Positions 10,953 to 21,485 of a stretch of 64,000 bases of DNA are shown here, in pieces (position 1 is the first letter of the stretch; each line of letters starts with the position of its first letter). Location: positions 1 through 64,000 of the forward strand of contig QVRM01002200.1 in NCBI GenBank assembly GCA_003439945.1, in the 5' to 3' direction. Below the pieces are notes generated by a model. It did no database searches. It was not told where the DNA came from and saw only the letters and a program-made list of their open reading frames with translations. The DNA is from Dermanyssus gallinae (taxonomy: Eukaryota; Arthropoda; Arachnida; Mesostigmata; Dermanyssidae). The translations under genes were made by a program, and so were the position numbers.

Positions 10953-11022
10953 GCCACTCTTGGGAGTTGAACCGGGACCCAACAACTGGCAATCGATAAG
11001 GCTACCACTGGGCTACAACGAC
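10953..11022 (-). ncRNA. tRNA-Gly(GCC)-like sequence or tRNA-derived SINE head (copy A)
   Basis: On the minus strand this 70-nt stretch has a good A box (TAGCCCAGTGG) and B box (GGTTCAACTCC). The anticodon-loop position reads GCC. The acceptor arms GTCGTTG and GAGTGGC pair at six of seven positions if wobbles are allowed. The T stem pairs at only two of five positions and the D stem is poor, so it is not a normal functional tRNA. Runs of T (TTTTT, then nine T) follow at once, as for Pol III termination. It lies between the 3' end of a CR1-like element and the 5' end of the ORF1 element. Copy B differs by one base. Confidence 0.5.
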
Positions 11023-11250
11023 TGCACAGGCTTCTCTGCTTCTAAGCCCTAGTGACCCCCGCCCGCAAGTTAGGCACAAGCTTACTGCTAGCGATGACGT
11101 TAGCAGATCGAACACAGTTGTCAGAGAGCCCTGGAGGAATAATGTGTCAGATTTATTACCACACATGTTGTGTAGAAAAAGTACAGTTAAAATATATGCA
11201 TATGTATACATACACACATTTGGACTTATAAAAGAATAGATATATAAAAG

Positions 11251-12572
11251 CTATGATGCTACGACGCAAGGTGCGTCGTCTAGACTAGCTAGAGGCGGGG
11301 CTAGGGTGCAGGAGGCAGCATGGTATCTACCGCAAGGTAGTTTACAGCGTTGACACACACACGAGTCCGAAGGATCATGGAACCCAGCTGTCGCGCATAG
11401 CACGTGGTGGAAACCATGCACGGCGAATCTAGTCACCACGTGGCGGTTAGATCGGCTCGGCCCTTTCCATGCCTGGTTTTGCATCGCTCCTGTGCTAAAG
11501 AAATCCGCATCAATTTCCGCAAACTTGCACTCCCACGTTTTGAGAACGTTGACGTAGTTGGAAGATGAGGGCAAGTCAAAACGTCGTCTTAGCTCCTCGA
11601 CGAATAGGGGGGTGTCCGTGAGGAGATAGACAAGTCGATTTCGAGCTGAACGATGAAGGCCCAGGACTCGCTTGAGGTAAGCTGCCTTCAGACTATTATG
11701 ATGCTCAAGGCTGGCTGGGGTGAGATCGTTCCATATTATTTCGATGCCGTAGGCGGCCATTGGAGCAATCTTTAGATCGAAGAGTCTCAGTGCCGTTAGG
11801 ATGGACAGCAGCTGCGGTTTTCTAATTGTAGTCATTGCTACTAGCGCCTTTCTGCATCTTTCCTTGATGTGCTGCAGGAAACATCGGCCGTTCGACGTGA
11901 GAAGCAGTCCCAAGTAGGGAAACCTACTAACGTAGGGAAGGTCAAAACCGGCCAAACGAAGTCCATCGTTAGCAGCTAATCGCCCGTCTTTTCTAAACTT
12001 CATGGCCACTGTCTTTGTCAGATTTACAGTTAGTCTAAGCTCAGATGTGGCCGCGTGAAGTCTGGCTAGGGCCTGTTGAACCTGAAAGCGACTCTTCCCA
12101 TAGATGACGAGATCATCTGCGTACAAGATCACCTCTACCAGATTTCTTAGACCCCGAATTTTCGCGGGTAGGTCCTTTATAAGGACGGAGAAAGTAACGG
12201 ACTCAAGTTGTCGCCCTGCGCCACGCCCGTAGTCTGGAGAAAAGGGGGCAATTTTGACACACCGTCATCTATTCTGATTTTATTGCCTTGCAGGATGGCC
12301 ATCAAAAGGTTGAGAAGGGCAGGAGGGACGCCAACCTCGGCCAGAATTCGCAGAATAATGTCTCTGGGCGCCGAGTCGAAGGCGGCTTTAAAATCGACGA
12401 ATACGGCGTACAGGGGTTGGGATCTTGCTTGAGTCTCCCTGATAGCCCGCAGCAGATTGGCGCATGCCGTAATCGTAGAGCGATTCTGTCGGAAACCGTG
12501 CTGTTCAGTAGGAATAGCACCAGTCATCTCTAGAAACCGATTTAGTCTTCTGGTGAGCAGCGACGAGAGCAA
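11251..12572 (-). pseudogene. RT palm, thumb and C-terminal zinc cluster of CR1-like element (copy A)
   Basis: The RT part reads HGFRQNRST, FVDFKAAFDS (motif A), GVAQGDNLSPLL and YADDLV (catalytic box, near 12120). A long thumb follows, then ARFAVHGFHH-type sequence and a CVCQRC...GRYH...C cluster shared with the other APE elements here. One missing base near 12185 separates motif B from the YADD frame. Copy B has that base, so this lesion is either recent or a sequencing error. Confidence 0.8.
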
Positions 12573-12767
12573 CTTGTAACATGTGCTCTTTTTCGCTATA
12601 CCGCGCCAGGAGGTCAGCTGGGTTGGGTCACCTTTACCTTTAGGGATGACGAGCAGTGTAGCATCGAGTTATTGGGACGGAATAATGCCAGCACGGAGGC
12701 ATTCGTTGAACAGTGCCGTCCAGCATGGAGCCAAGATAGATGCGTTCTTCAGATGCTCGTTCCTCAC

Positions 12768-15017
12768 TTAATCAGGGCCCGCTGCTTTGTTGTTCTTTAA
12801 ACCCTGGAGAGCGAGAATCACGTCTTTCACCGTAAAGGCGGTCTCTAGACGCTGTCTTTCGCTGAGAGTGACCTCATCCCAGGCCGCGTCGATCAACCAG
12901 AGTTCTCTGGGTATAGAGTCGCTGGCCCTAAACATTCCTGCGAAGTGATTGATTAATTGTGAGGAGTTAAGCGGGCAGGGAGTGAGGCCACTACGAGTGA
13001 GCCACTTATGAGGTAGGTGCTCTGCCTCTCGGAGGAGAGAAGTTTCAGCTTTCTCGAGGTACTTTAATCGTTGAGTGACGTAAGTTTTTCTACATATGGT
13101 CTTGAGATAGGCAGCCAGCGGTGTCATAGTGGGGTAAGCACTCGCCAGGTGGCTTGCTGCATTTTGAGCTCTTTTTGGCAGGACACAGAGTCGATCGTAC
13201 CACGGACGTGAGGTCTGTCGGCAATGCACTGGGGTGACTGAAGACTTTATAATATCTACGAGCTGTTGAGCGTACGTCTCAACATCAAGAGATACTTTTA
13301 CGGGTAGAACCTCATGAAGGCGCCGGTGGAGCGCGTCCCTACTTAGGCTGCGTGGCAACGGCTTTTCCCTCTTGGTAAACGACACTAGAGAATGTAGTTG
13401 AAGGTCTATTGCAACTGGAATGTGCGACCTGATATGGGCACCCTCTCTTAGCGAGTGATTAGTCCCGACAAATTTCACCTTGTTGACCTTCACGTTTGTT
13501 GCAAACACGTCAATTACAGAGCTTCCATTGTGATTGATAAAAGTGGGGACAGTGGGGGGACTGATGATCCAGCATCCGAAGTCCGATAGCGTTTCTCTAA
13601 GGGCTATCGTGCGGCTCGAGGTGGGCCGATCTAAGCGAGCGTTAAAGTCTCCACAGACTACGAGCGGAACTGCGGCAGGCATTCCGCGTAAACCGCTAAG
13701 AAGCTTCTCCACCATAGTCAAAGTCGACTCCTTTTCGGGAGGACGAACATATGCCGCCACGATGCTTATACTCTGGTTATATAGAGCAATAACGTTATCT
13801 TCGGCGAGTGCAACATGGAGGTCCCGGACTCGATAATTGTAGAAGATTGACACTCCACCGCTGGGTCGGCCGGCGCCTGCTTCTTTCTGGGCCAGGAAGT
13901 GGATGGGATAGAGGCAAGGCAGAGAAAACGCTTTAGTGGCCCACATCTCCGTCAGCACTAAAATATCTACGCCCTCAAGAGCTGTCGGTGAGAGGAGTGA
14001 GAGAGTGTCAGCACTCTCGCAGTTCCATAGAGCAATTCTTAGTGATTCGGTTTGGGCCGACCTCTGTTTCGTGCATGTCCGCGGCCATTGCGCTGAAATG
14101 CAGCCTTGTGGGGCGCGGGGTCCTTGGCCTGTAATGCTTCGAGGGCTTGTGTAAGAAACGCCTTCAGGGAGGGTGGAGGTGGGGCACGGTAGATCGCGTT
14201 CTCCTCCTTGCGTTTCGCTGGCCTGTTGTTGGGTGGGTTCGGAGCATGGCGGTGTTCCTCTTCGGGGGTAGGCACGGTCGTGTAGACCAAACTCTGGATG
14301 CGTTGAGCTTATCCGAGCATGCGAGGTCTGGCTGCTCAAGCGACGCTGATTCGAAGGTCCATGGGGATTTGCCGGCTGCACGACTGTTGCCTCTGCCAGC
14401 GCTCTGCTCACCTTTGTTCCAGTTTTTAAAATCTTCACTCTTAAAAAATATTTAATTCTTCTTGCTACAATAGCAGCGATCTTTCCAGCGATTTCGCCTT
14501 TGTAGCTATATCGGCCGCTTAAGACAACTTCGCGCTGGGCGAGTGTCAGCGGGAACGCTGAGAAGGTGGCCTCGTCCATAGACGCCTTTCGAGCAAGGTC
14601 GTCGTTGGCTGCTTTGCAGTCCGTAGAAAATAGAGGCACAGACAGCACATGAAGTTCAGATTCGGGGTGACTACGCTTCAATCTTGCACCGAAGACTTCT
14701 ACAGCTGATACGTACGATTCCTTCTCAAACTCCATACACTCATGGTATCCAGCGTGAAGGAACACTGCTACTGGTCCACAAGTGAGATTGATTTGTTTCT
14801 CTGCCTCCTCGATAATACACTGCACATCCATCCTCGGCGTTGAGCGTACCGTTATCGGTGTATTTTTGGAAAATAGATCCCTCAATGCTGGTCTCAAAGT
14901 CTCAACTATGCGGTCTCCTATTACCAACACTGTCTTCTTCGACCGTCGAGTGAGAGCTTGGGTGGAGCTCTGACCGGCGCCAGGCAGTTCTGCATCTGGT
15001 GCGGGCATAGGCACCAA
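12768..15017 (-). CDS. SGNH-like plus APE endonuclease polyprotein, CR1-like (copy A)
   Basis: This 749-codon frame is one of the longest intact frames in the window. Residues about 28-200 resemble an SGNH/GDSL hydrolase: a VLVIGD strand, a FLHAGYHEC turn and HVLSVPLF. However, the block I serine is replaced (GDR rather than GDS), so hydrolase activity is doubtful. A Pro/Ser/Gln-rich linker follows. The APE endonuclease (about 325-560) has LRIALWNCES, VLTEMWA, AYVRPP, VCGDFNAR and SHIPVAIDL. The frame then enters the RT N-terminus (NNKAAGPD) and ends at a TAA that is CAA in copy B. The likely start is the ATG in VPMPAPD. CR1-like elements usually carry the esterase in ORF1, so its position ahead of APE is notable. 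Confidence 0.75.
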   Translation of the reverse strand: MVPMPAPDAELPGAGQSSTQALTRRSKKTVLVIGDRIVETLRPALRDLFSKNTPITVRSTPRMDVQCIIEEAEKQINLTCGPVAVFLHAGYHECMEFEKESYVSAVEVFGARLKRSHPESELHVLSVPLFSTDCKAANDDLARKASMDEATFSAFPLTLAQREVVLSGRYSYKGEIAGKIAAIVARRIKYFLRVKILKTGTKVSRALAEATVVQPANPHGPSNQRRLSSQTSHARISSTHPEFGLHDRAYPRRGTPPCSEPTQQQASETQGGERDLPCPTSTLPEGVSYTSPRSITGQGPRAPQGCISAQWPRTCTKQRSAQTESLRIALWNCESADTLSLLSPTALEGVDILVLTEMWATKAFSLPCLYPIHFLAQKEAGAGRPSGGVSIFYNYRVRDLHVALAEDNVIALYNQSISIVAAYVRPPEKESTLTMVEKLLSGLRGMPAAVPLVVCGDFNARLDRPTSSRTIALRETLSDFGCWIISPPTVPTFINHNGSSVIDVFATNVKVNKVKFVGTNHSLREGAHIRSHIPVAIDLQLHSLVSFTKREKPLPRSLSRDALHRRLHEVLPVKVSLDVETYAQQLVDIIKSSVTPVHCRQTSRPWYDRLCVLPKRAQNAASHLASAYPTMTPLAAYLKTICRKTYVTQRLKYLEKAETSLLREAEHLPHKWLTRSGLTPCPLNSSQLINHFAGMFRASDSIPRELWLIDAAWDEVTLSERQRLETAFTVKDVILALQGLKNNKAAGPD

Positions 15018-15040
15018 CGTCCGTGCTTTCTTTACCTCCG

Positions 15041-15355
15041 CTAATTCTTGTTTCTAGAACCCGCAAACGATGAAACAGAAATGAAACACATCCCAGTTGC
15101 TTCGTTGCTGAAGGAACATGTATCCAAGCAGTTCATAAAACGTTCGATCGACCAATCCGCGCACTCCACATCGCACACTCGGCATAGCCATTGGGTTGGC
15201 GCGTTAACGGTTGGGTCCGTTTCGTCACTGGCCCTGCATTCAGCATGAAACACCCTGCTGCATCTAGAGCAGCACAAAAAGAGACCGCCTTCAACAATTA
15301 CTGCACATCTTGCGCAAACTTTAGTTTTGGGGCCGCATAGTCGAACGTCTTTGGC
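15041..15355 (-). pseudogene. PHD finger of CR1-like element (copy A)
   Basis: A frame without a clear ATG encodes a C4HC3 PHD pattern: CARC, CCSRCSRVFHAEC, then WLCRVCD. It ends at TAG 24 bases before the 749-codon frame, in a different phase. PHD fingers bind histone H3 tails and are reported in ORF1 of CR1-like elements, where they may help choose chromatin targets. It may be a separate small ORF1 or the N-terminus of the larger protein cut off by a frameshift. Confidence 0.65.
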
Positions 15356-15599
15356 GCGCGGCTCTAGGTCCGGTGACAGTTGACGTTTCTGTCCACATAT
15401 GTTTCGCTGAAGTCATATGTTGGCTATGACTGGTCGAAACATGTGTTTGCTGCTCTTGTTTATGTTGTGATTCTGAGTCATCCTCACACTCCATTCTGAT
15501 TGGCATGTGCCGAGGTTGCCAATGGCAACGATTCCTAATTAGCGGAACGGGGCGTAATTGACGGAGGGAACACCGAGAAATCACAGAGAAATCGTACGT

Positions 15600-16020
15600 A
15601 AGAGCAACCGAGTCGGTTTATCGTGAACTTAGCAATTCTGACTGACTGCGATTTGTCGTGAAATAATTAGTGACAGTGGCACCAAACTAAGTACGAGAGC
15701 AGAAACAACCGAGTGACACACGGCGCGTCATGGATTGCTGAGGTAGGTCGGTGTTAGATAACAAAAACACGAACCACTCACGGAACACGACCGCACTGTT
15801 CGAACGCAAACACAACTGGAGGAATAAGGACCCCCTGAAGCGTAACCAGAGTGCCTCCAGGCGTATGGTGTGCACTGTTCGAACACTCACTATAAAAAGT
15901 CTAGATGATACAATGATCACTACGAAAATCACAGTTAAGCCCCTCGTACTAGTTGATTTTACGGGAGCCAACACGAAACACGACCGAACTCCACCGCATT
16001 CAAACGGTCATCAAAAAAAT
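15600..16020. other. Gap with no gene, 5' of CR1-like element
   Basis: About 420 bp with no credible frame and no recognised motif. It repeatedly contains GAACAC and CACGAC words. The whole stretch, with the preceding 2.5 kb of the CR1-like element, is missing from copy B. Confidence 0.4.
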
Positions 16021-16141
<121 letters not shown>

Positions 16142-16142
16142 T

Positions 16143-17400
16143 TAACCGTAATTCAATTAAAATATAATTAATAAAATATAATTAAATATAATTAAAAAAA
16201 TATTTCTCGGATTGCTCCCCCCGGCGTCACTGCCTTGGACATACATAGGAATATCGTGTCCAAGCTTAAAGGTTCGCTAGCCGCCCGGAAGCTACGATCC
16301 AGATACAACACATACTTGATTTAAGGGCGTTCTTTTTCGACTGTCATGATGCCAACGAGATGTATGTACAACGAGTTCGCGCGATGTTGTCGCTTTCTGA
16401 TCGAAGCCTTCACCCCTCTTGTGGTCGACAAGAAGCTCATGAAACTGCGCTCATATGTAGCCCGACTCGAGCGAGCAATCTCCATGCACTCTAGCCCTGC
16501 CTCGTCTTTTACATATCATCGAAAACTAATGAAAGCAACAAAGCGCCTTCGCATTCTGACCGAGATAAACCTAAGCGTCAAGGACAGCCGGTTCCACTCC
16601 CGCTACGCGAACTCGCGCCTTACAAGCAACGAGTCCCCACCAACCCTGGAATCAACCTCACACTCAGCACCGACAGATGAGGAGAAGGTTGAGCTACTAG
16701 CAGCTCATTTCCCATTTTTGTTCAACCCGGTTCCAGTAATTCTCGTCCGACCCATGTCGACATCTTATTTTCCTACGAACTGATGACGAGAGGATGGTTA
16801 AGGAGAGTTTTAGTGCGCCTGGCGGTCCAAGCCCCCGTAAGTGACTGACCAGTTCTAGAACTGCAAGCGTAGTGGCAAACATACCTCTACGAGTGCTTCT
16901 CTGGAATTGTGAGGGATTTAAGGGGGCAATGGATCTTGAACGTGATGACATGTTTAAGTTGGTTAACATTGCACTCCTCACGGAGACATTTCAGCGGGAC
17001 GAACTGCATATCAATGATATGCGGGGCTTTCACTAGCTGGCTGTCTTACCTGCGGGAGGTCGGGGAAGACCTGTGGGTGGGTTATCTATCTACCTACATA
17101 AACGCTTACCACCGATGCAATGCGTCAGGAAAGATGAATACTGCGTGGTGCTCTCCTCTGGGAGGGTAAACGTCGCTGTATTTATTTCCCACCCACATTC
17201 GATTCTGCGGAGGTTGCTGAGACGATAAGCTTTGGATTTTCAGAGTTAAACCTGACCATGCCAACTATCGTCGGCGGTGATTTCAATGCCAGAATCGATT
17301 GTGGGGCCAACGATGGTAAAGGCGAGGTGCCGCTTCAGGTAAAGAAAAATATTGGTCTAAGCTGTGCGGGATGATAGTCAAGGATAGAGCTGATTGAAGG
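16143..17400 (+). mobile_element. CR1-like non-LTR fragment, internally deleted (copy A)
   Basis: This starts with a 146-codon frame (16346-16783) that resembles an EN-to-RT linker (KLMKATKRLRIL, YANSRL, EEKVELLAAHF). At about 16782 it jumps to the last 60 bases of ORF1 and the start of an APE domain: LLWNCEG, IALLTETFQRDE (16886-17034), a stop, then an IVGGDFNARIDCGA block near 17265-17300. Copy B has 1.05 kb more at the jump, including the full ORF1. The APE part contains stops in both copies and ends near 17400. A related APE fragment lies on the minus strand at 32586-33105. Confidence 0.65.
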
Positions 17401-18684
17401 AGAACGGCAGAGACGCCTCTCCCACGGCTTCGATGTAATGCCAAAGTAATACCGAGCCTGGGGGGGTGGGGAGGAATCCGGGTTTAGTGGGTTTGCGAGT
17501 CTCACACTAGTCACGCAGGCTGCTAGTGGCGCATGTGCATCATGCATTCCCGAAACCTCCCAGAAAGAAAAAAAAGGCTGCCTTGGCTCAATAGGCATAA
17601 TGAAGAGGGTACTTCTACATGAAGCAAAACCTTCCTGCGAGAAAATCGTTCATATCTATTGCTGCCCTTTGCAGTGGTGGTGACCTCTGTTCTAGTATAG
17701 TTCAGTTCAGCCACCTAAAAGGGTGTGTATATGCTAAAATATAGAATATAGATGTATAACATAGAACCGCTGGTCTGTTTATTTGGACCGGCGGCGCTTT
17801 CGTCGTACAGTGCGATAACGCTGCCGCGGCAGGAGTGTAAATATTTCTTTTTTGTTAACTGACGAATCTATTCTACTAGAAGCTTTGATATTGTTGGTAC
17901 TATTATTTAAAATAGTCCGTATTCAACTAGTACAATTGTGAGATTTATAACTTGTCTTCTTGACATTTAGTATTTACCAGCGCATGGTGAGCTGAGACGA
18001 AAGCAGGGTTGTGGGGATCCTAAAAATACGACGCGGTCTCTGTTCGATGGTTTCTAGAGCACCCCTAACCGATTTTCTGCATTGTATTTATATAGTGCAT
18101 GTTGATTGGGACGTTTTTCCGAGGCACCCAGATAAATCCTGGTATGATCTGATTTGGTTGTTTTGCCTTCATTGTTTACCGCGTAGCTTCCTTGACCAGT
18201 GGCTCAACGAGGAAGCCCAATTAGATTAGTGAAGCGCCGTTGCAGAGGAATGCAGGCTAGTGGCTCTTCTGATCTCAAAATCACCCTTTTTTTTGATAAA
18301 TACATGTTTACAACTTTGCTTAGCATATATTTGCTATCTTCATTGCATGCATTTAGTTATCTGAGTGAGACGACGTGGGAGATGCTCGCAGAGTGTAGTT
18401 ACTGTTAGTAACACTTGTGGTATTCTTCATGGGCTCACAGAAATGTCTACAAACTTTAGGTTTTTGGTTCTGCCTGCAATATATGCCATGCATTGTGTCC
18501 GTAATTGTTCATATTGCGTCCTTTCGATTTTGGAGCAAAGGTGACTTGAAGAATGTGCTCTCTCTGCCAGGTACATGGAAATCTACAAAAGCGTTTTGGG
18601 TGGCAGAGTGGACGCAGGCTGTCGGTTCTGAACGGGTCTAGTAGAATTATTTTTTGGTCTGGAGCGTCAGCGATAGTTTTGCGC
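17400..18684. other. AT-rich stretch with no recognisable gene (copy A)
   Basis: No domain could be recognised on either strand. Short frames are broken and of unlikely composition. Given the flanks it is probably old, decayed transposon sequence. It is preserved at about 51965-53231. Confidence 0.4.
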
Positions 18685-18918
18685 TCATCTGGGATTAGCG
18701 ATTGGCCTTCTTGCTGTTGGAATACCTACGTTTCCGTTAATCGATATGTCATCGAAGTACCAGTAATTGAACGGACTTTCCCTTTCGGAGATATCATATG
18801 AGATACCAAGGCTAAACAGCACGAGACTAGATGGTCTTCCTGTTGAACCCCGTTCCTGAAATGAAAGGTCGCTATTATATCCCGAGCTAACAGTGAGGGC
18901 TCTTTGACTCTGCCCCAC
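18685..18918 (-). pseudogene. Decayed RLE-element RT fragment (copy A)
   Basis: A 77-codon frame keeps the RT core order of the RLE family: a degraded GSTGRPSSLVLFSLGI in place of QQGDPLGPxxFSLCI, then SPFNYWYFDD in place of SPLNVWYLDD. The catalytic box is YFDD. It is therefore a distant, older member of the same family as the element at 484-3293, truncated on both sides. Copy B has the same fragment at 53232-53465. Confidence 0.6.
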
Positions 18919-20246
18919 TTTCTACAAAAGCAAGTTTTTGTGGAACATTGAATGCCGTATGATAGTCTGCGTGGAACGATGCCTTCGCCGGATCTGGTGT
19001 GGTCTTATTGTTCCTACTACGACTTTCTAATTTATCACTAATTGTTATATTTGCTGCCAGTCGCCTCAAAGTTAGTCCGCATGCCACAGGCCGTATGGAG
19101 CCACTTTTGCTCTGTAGAGGCAGAGGGGTGGTAGCGTGTTACTCAACGCGTTCTTCGTCAGAAATCTGGCTTCATTCAGCAGCCTTGTTAAGAGCATAAA
19201 CGTTACATCGATGACCGGTCAGAGTCAGAGCCTGAATCGCATTACTTTTCTTAGCGCAAAAAAGATGTAAAAGTATTCGGTGTGTGCATGTGTGTTCTGT
19301 ACAGTCCAAGACTTTATTTGTTTTTATTATTTGGCCGCATTGGTTGCATGTGTACGTACGCTGGGTGAGCGGTTGTGCTTGCTGTTGCTCTTCATTATTT
19401 AGGTCTACCTTAGGTTAGGTCGTTCATTATTTAGGTTAGGTAGGAATAAGATCAGGGCAACTAGTCGTCGACTGAGGTTTCAAACGTGGCCTAGGAGGAG
19501 GGCTTTTACATCAAAGCCTTTAAGAATAAGGATCAGGAAATTTTCTCTGGCTCGCTCTCTAAAAAGCTAAGAAACTTTTTAGACAATTGGGATTGCCTTT
19601 GGCGTTTTCTGTTTGTCGTTTTCTGTATAATCCTAACTTTTTTAAGTTTCCGTATAATATATAACTCATAACGGGCACAGCTGTTGTTTTTGAGTTTCAG
19701 TGGAGACTTGCCGCACTAAACATATATTGTCGTCTATATAGTGGGCACCTTCACAATTGGCGCGTTGGACTTTCTCTTGTAGTGTTTCGCTTTCCAGCCA
19801 ATAAGTCAGTGTAAATCTTGTGTAAACTTGAGTTTTTAAACCCTGGATTGAACGTTCGAAAATTTGTTCTGACTGACCTTTTTATTCGTATCACCTATAT
19901 TTTGGAAATAATTGCCCTTAGAGCTAGCTCCTTGGCTAAGGCAGTCTGCAAGCCGCTGTGTTTGGCTGACTTAAAAGTTGCATTTTCTTGGAGAGGGTCG
20001 TGCTCCATAAACATCCTTTTTACGTCCTCTTTACCACCACCGTGGTTGGCCTTGTTTGCCGCACGCTCTATCAATTTGGTTTACCTCTCTTCTTTGCCTT
20101 TGTTTGCGCCATGGATGTCTTTCGGCGATACCTGTGACTCTTAAGCGTGCGCCTGTGCTCTCGGGTACCTGATGAATGCGCCCTGATTAGGTAGCATGAT
20201 CAATGCTAATTTCTATGTATCAGTTATTATTAATAGTTTTAATATT
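18919..20246. other. Stretch with no recognisable gene (copy A)
   Basis: Nothing with domain similarity was seen on either strand. Near 19409-19440 there are two short TTAGGTTAGG-like words. Composition is AT-rich and frames are short. It probably belongs to the surrounding decayed minus-strand RLE copies. Confidence 0.35.
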
Positions 20247-21485
20247 CTAGCCAATTACACTTGCAAGGTTTTGACGCCGTTTCTTTAAGGTGTTTACAGT
20301 AATGTTTATCATGGCGTTAATGGTAGATGCAACGTTGCCCCGACAGATGTCAAGTGAAAATAATAATCTTAAATATTTTTTTCGCCAATAATCTGCTAGC
20401 ACTTTTGCTCTTCTTGCTATTTTACGAACAATATATCTCCCATGAACAATTCCTGGGCCACAGTTCATATCCTCGATAGCCTCCAAAGAGTTTGCCACGA
20501 AATAAAACCCATTCCCTAGACTTTAACATTTACGATTCGTTCCTTGTCTAGCGTGTTCCGCCATTCATCCAGTGGCGACGGATCTACTGCGTAGACTGGA
20601 AGGTTCTGTCGTACAAAACACTGTAGCGTCTTAGGCTCAACATTTATCACGGTACCAGACCAGGTAGCATTGTAACCCTATCGGGTCTTCTATTGTTTTG
20701 TATCGAGCTCAATCCTCCTCATAGTATTGAAGTAACGGGCAGCTCCAAGCTTTTCCCAAACTTTAGTCAAACGGTGTTATTAAGCTCCGCATGCCTCGCA
20801 TATCAACGCAAATTAGACAGATTAGCCTCAGCTTCATACATCGTACAAGGGAAAGACTTGCCAATGAAGCCCCCCCCCCTATCCTTAGAGTGGCGTTCAT
20901 GTATGGTACCTAACTGTAGTGGTGTTGGAGCTTTAAGCCAGCGTTTGCTAGCCTTGAGCGGCTAAGAGCACCGCACAGCATCTCGGACAGGGAATGCGAT
21001 CGTCCTCACAATTCTGCGGTTTTGGTGTCGGTCTAACGCGTGTTGTCTGAGGTGTTCCTTTAATGACTCAGGGCCGATCGTTACCTCAGCGCTTCCTCTG
21101 CCTTGTTTCTTATTCGCGAAATATCAGGTCGCACTGATACTGTGGCAGCATGACCGCTGACTTTTAGCGGTATAGCTTATCATTTGTTCTCAGTGAGCAT
21201 CGCTCGGAGAAAATTCGACCAACAACAGGGTTGAACCGGCAAAAAGAAGAAGACCCCCGTAGATGACAAAAATGACTAGCGCACTAGCTCTTCTACACCA
21301 CACACCACCGCACACATTGTCTGCGATGCTGCTCAGCGACTGCAATGATATCGCATTTTGCTGCGTTGAGCGTTCGACCGCTATTTTTCGCATGCTGCAT
21401 TACTGAAGCAAATTAGCTCTGCGACTCTATTTGCCGGCCCATCAGTATGTCATCACCGAGGTACCAAAAATTAATGGGACTTTCT
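20247..21485 (-). pseudogene. Decayed RLE element: RT box, RLE and C-terminal tail (copy A)
   Basis: Three landmarks occur in the correct order on the minus strand. Near 21431-21480 is PINFWYLGDDI, a damaged WYLDD box with one inserted residue. Near 20780-20797 is RHAELN, the RHxxLN motif of the RLE. At 20498-20247 a frame ending in SLDICRGNVAS matches the C-terminal tail of the intact family member (SLDIQRGNAAS). Frameshifts and stops fill the spaces. Copy A also lacks about 350 bp present in copy B (55553-55903), which carries the RT-RLE linker. Confidence 0.6.

Larger units (their letters stand above)
11251..15584 (-). mobile_element. CR1-like non-LTR element with PHD, SGNH-like, APE and RT domains (copy A)
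   Basis: From right to left on the minus strand: a short leader frame (15584-15321), a PHD finger (about 15355-15041), a 749-codon frame with an SGNH-hydrolase-like domain followed by an APE endonuclease and the RT N-terminus (15017-12768), the RT palm (12572-12177) and the thumb plus C-terminal Cys/His cluster (12132-11251). PHD and esterase domains are known from ORF1 of CR1-like elements. Here the esterase-like and APE domains share one frame. Inactivating lesions include a frameshift after the PHD finger, TAA codons near 12768 (this copy only) and 12670 (both copies), and a lost base near 12185. This is the most complete copy in the window. Confidence 0.8.

Noticed and set aside
19409..19440. 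TTAGGTTAGG words like the arthropod telomere repeat
   Set aside because: Only two partial units, interrupted; not a telomeric tract.
21190..21393. Possible B box (GGTTCAACCC) on the minus strand near 21235
   Set aside because: No A box at a suitable distance and no foldable tRNA arms.
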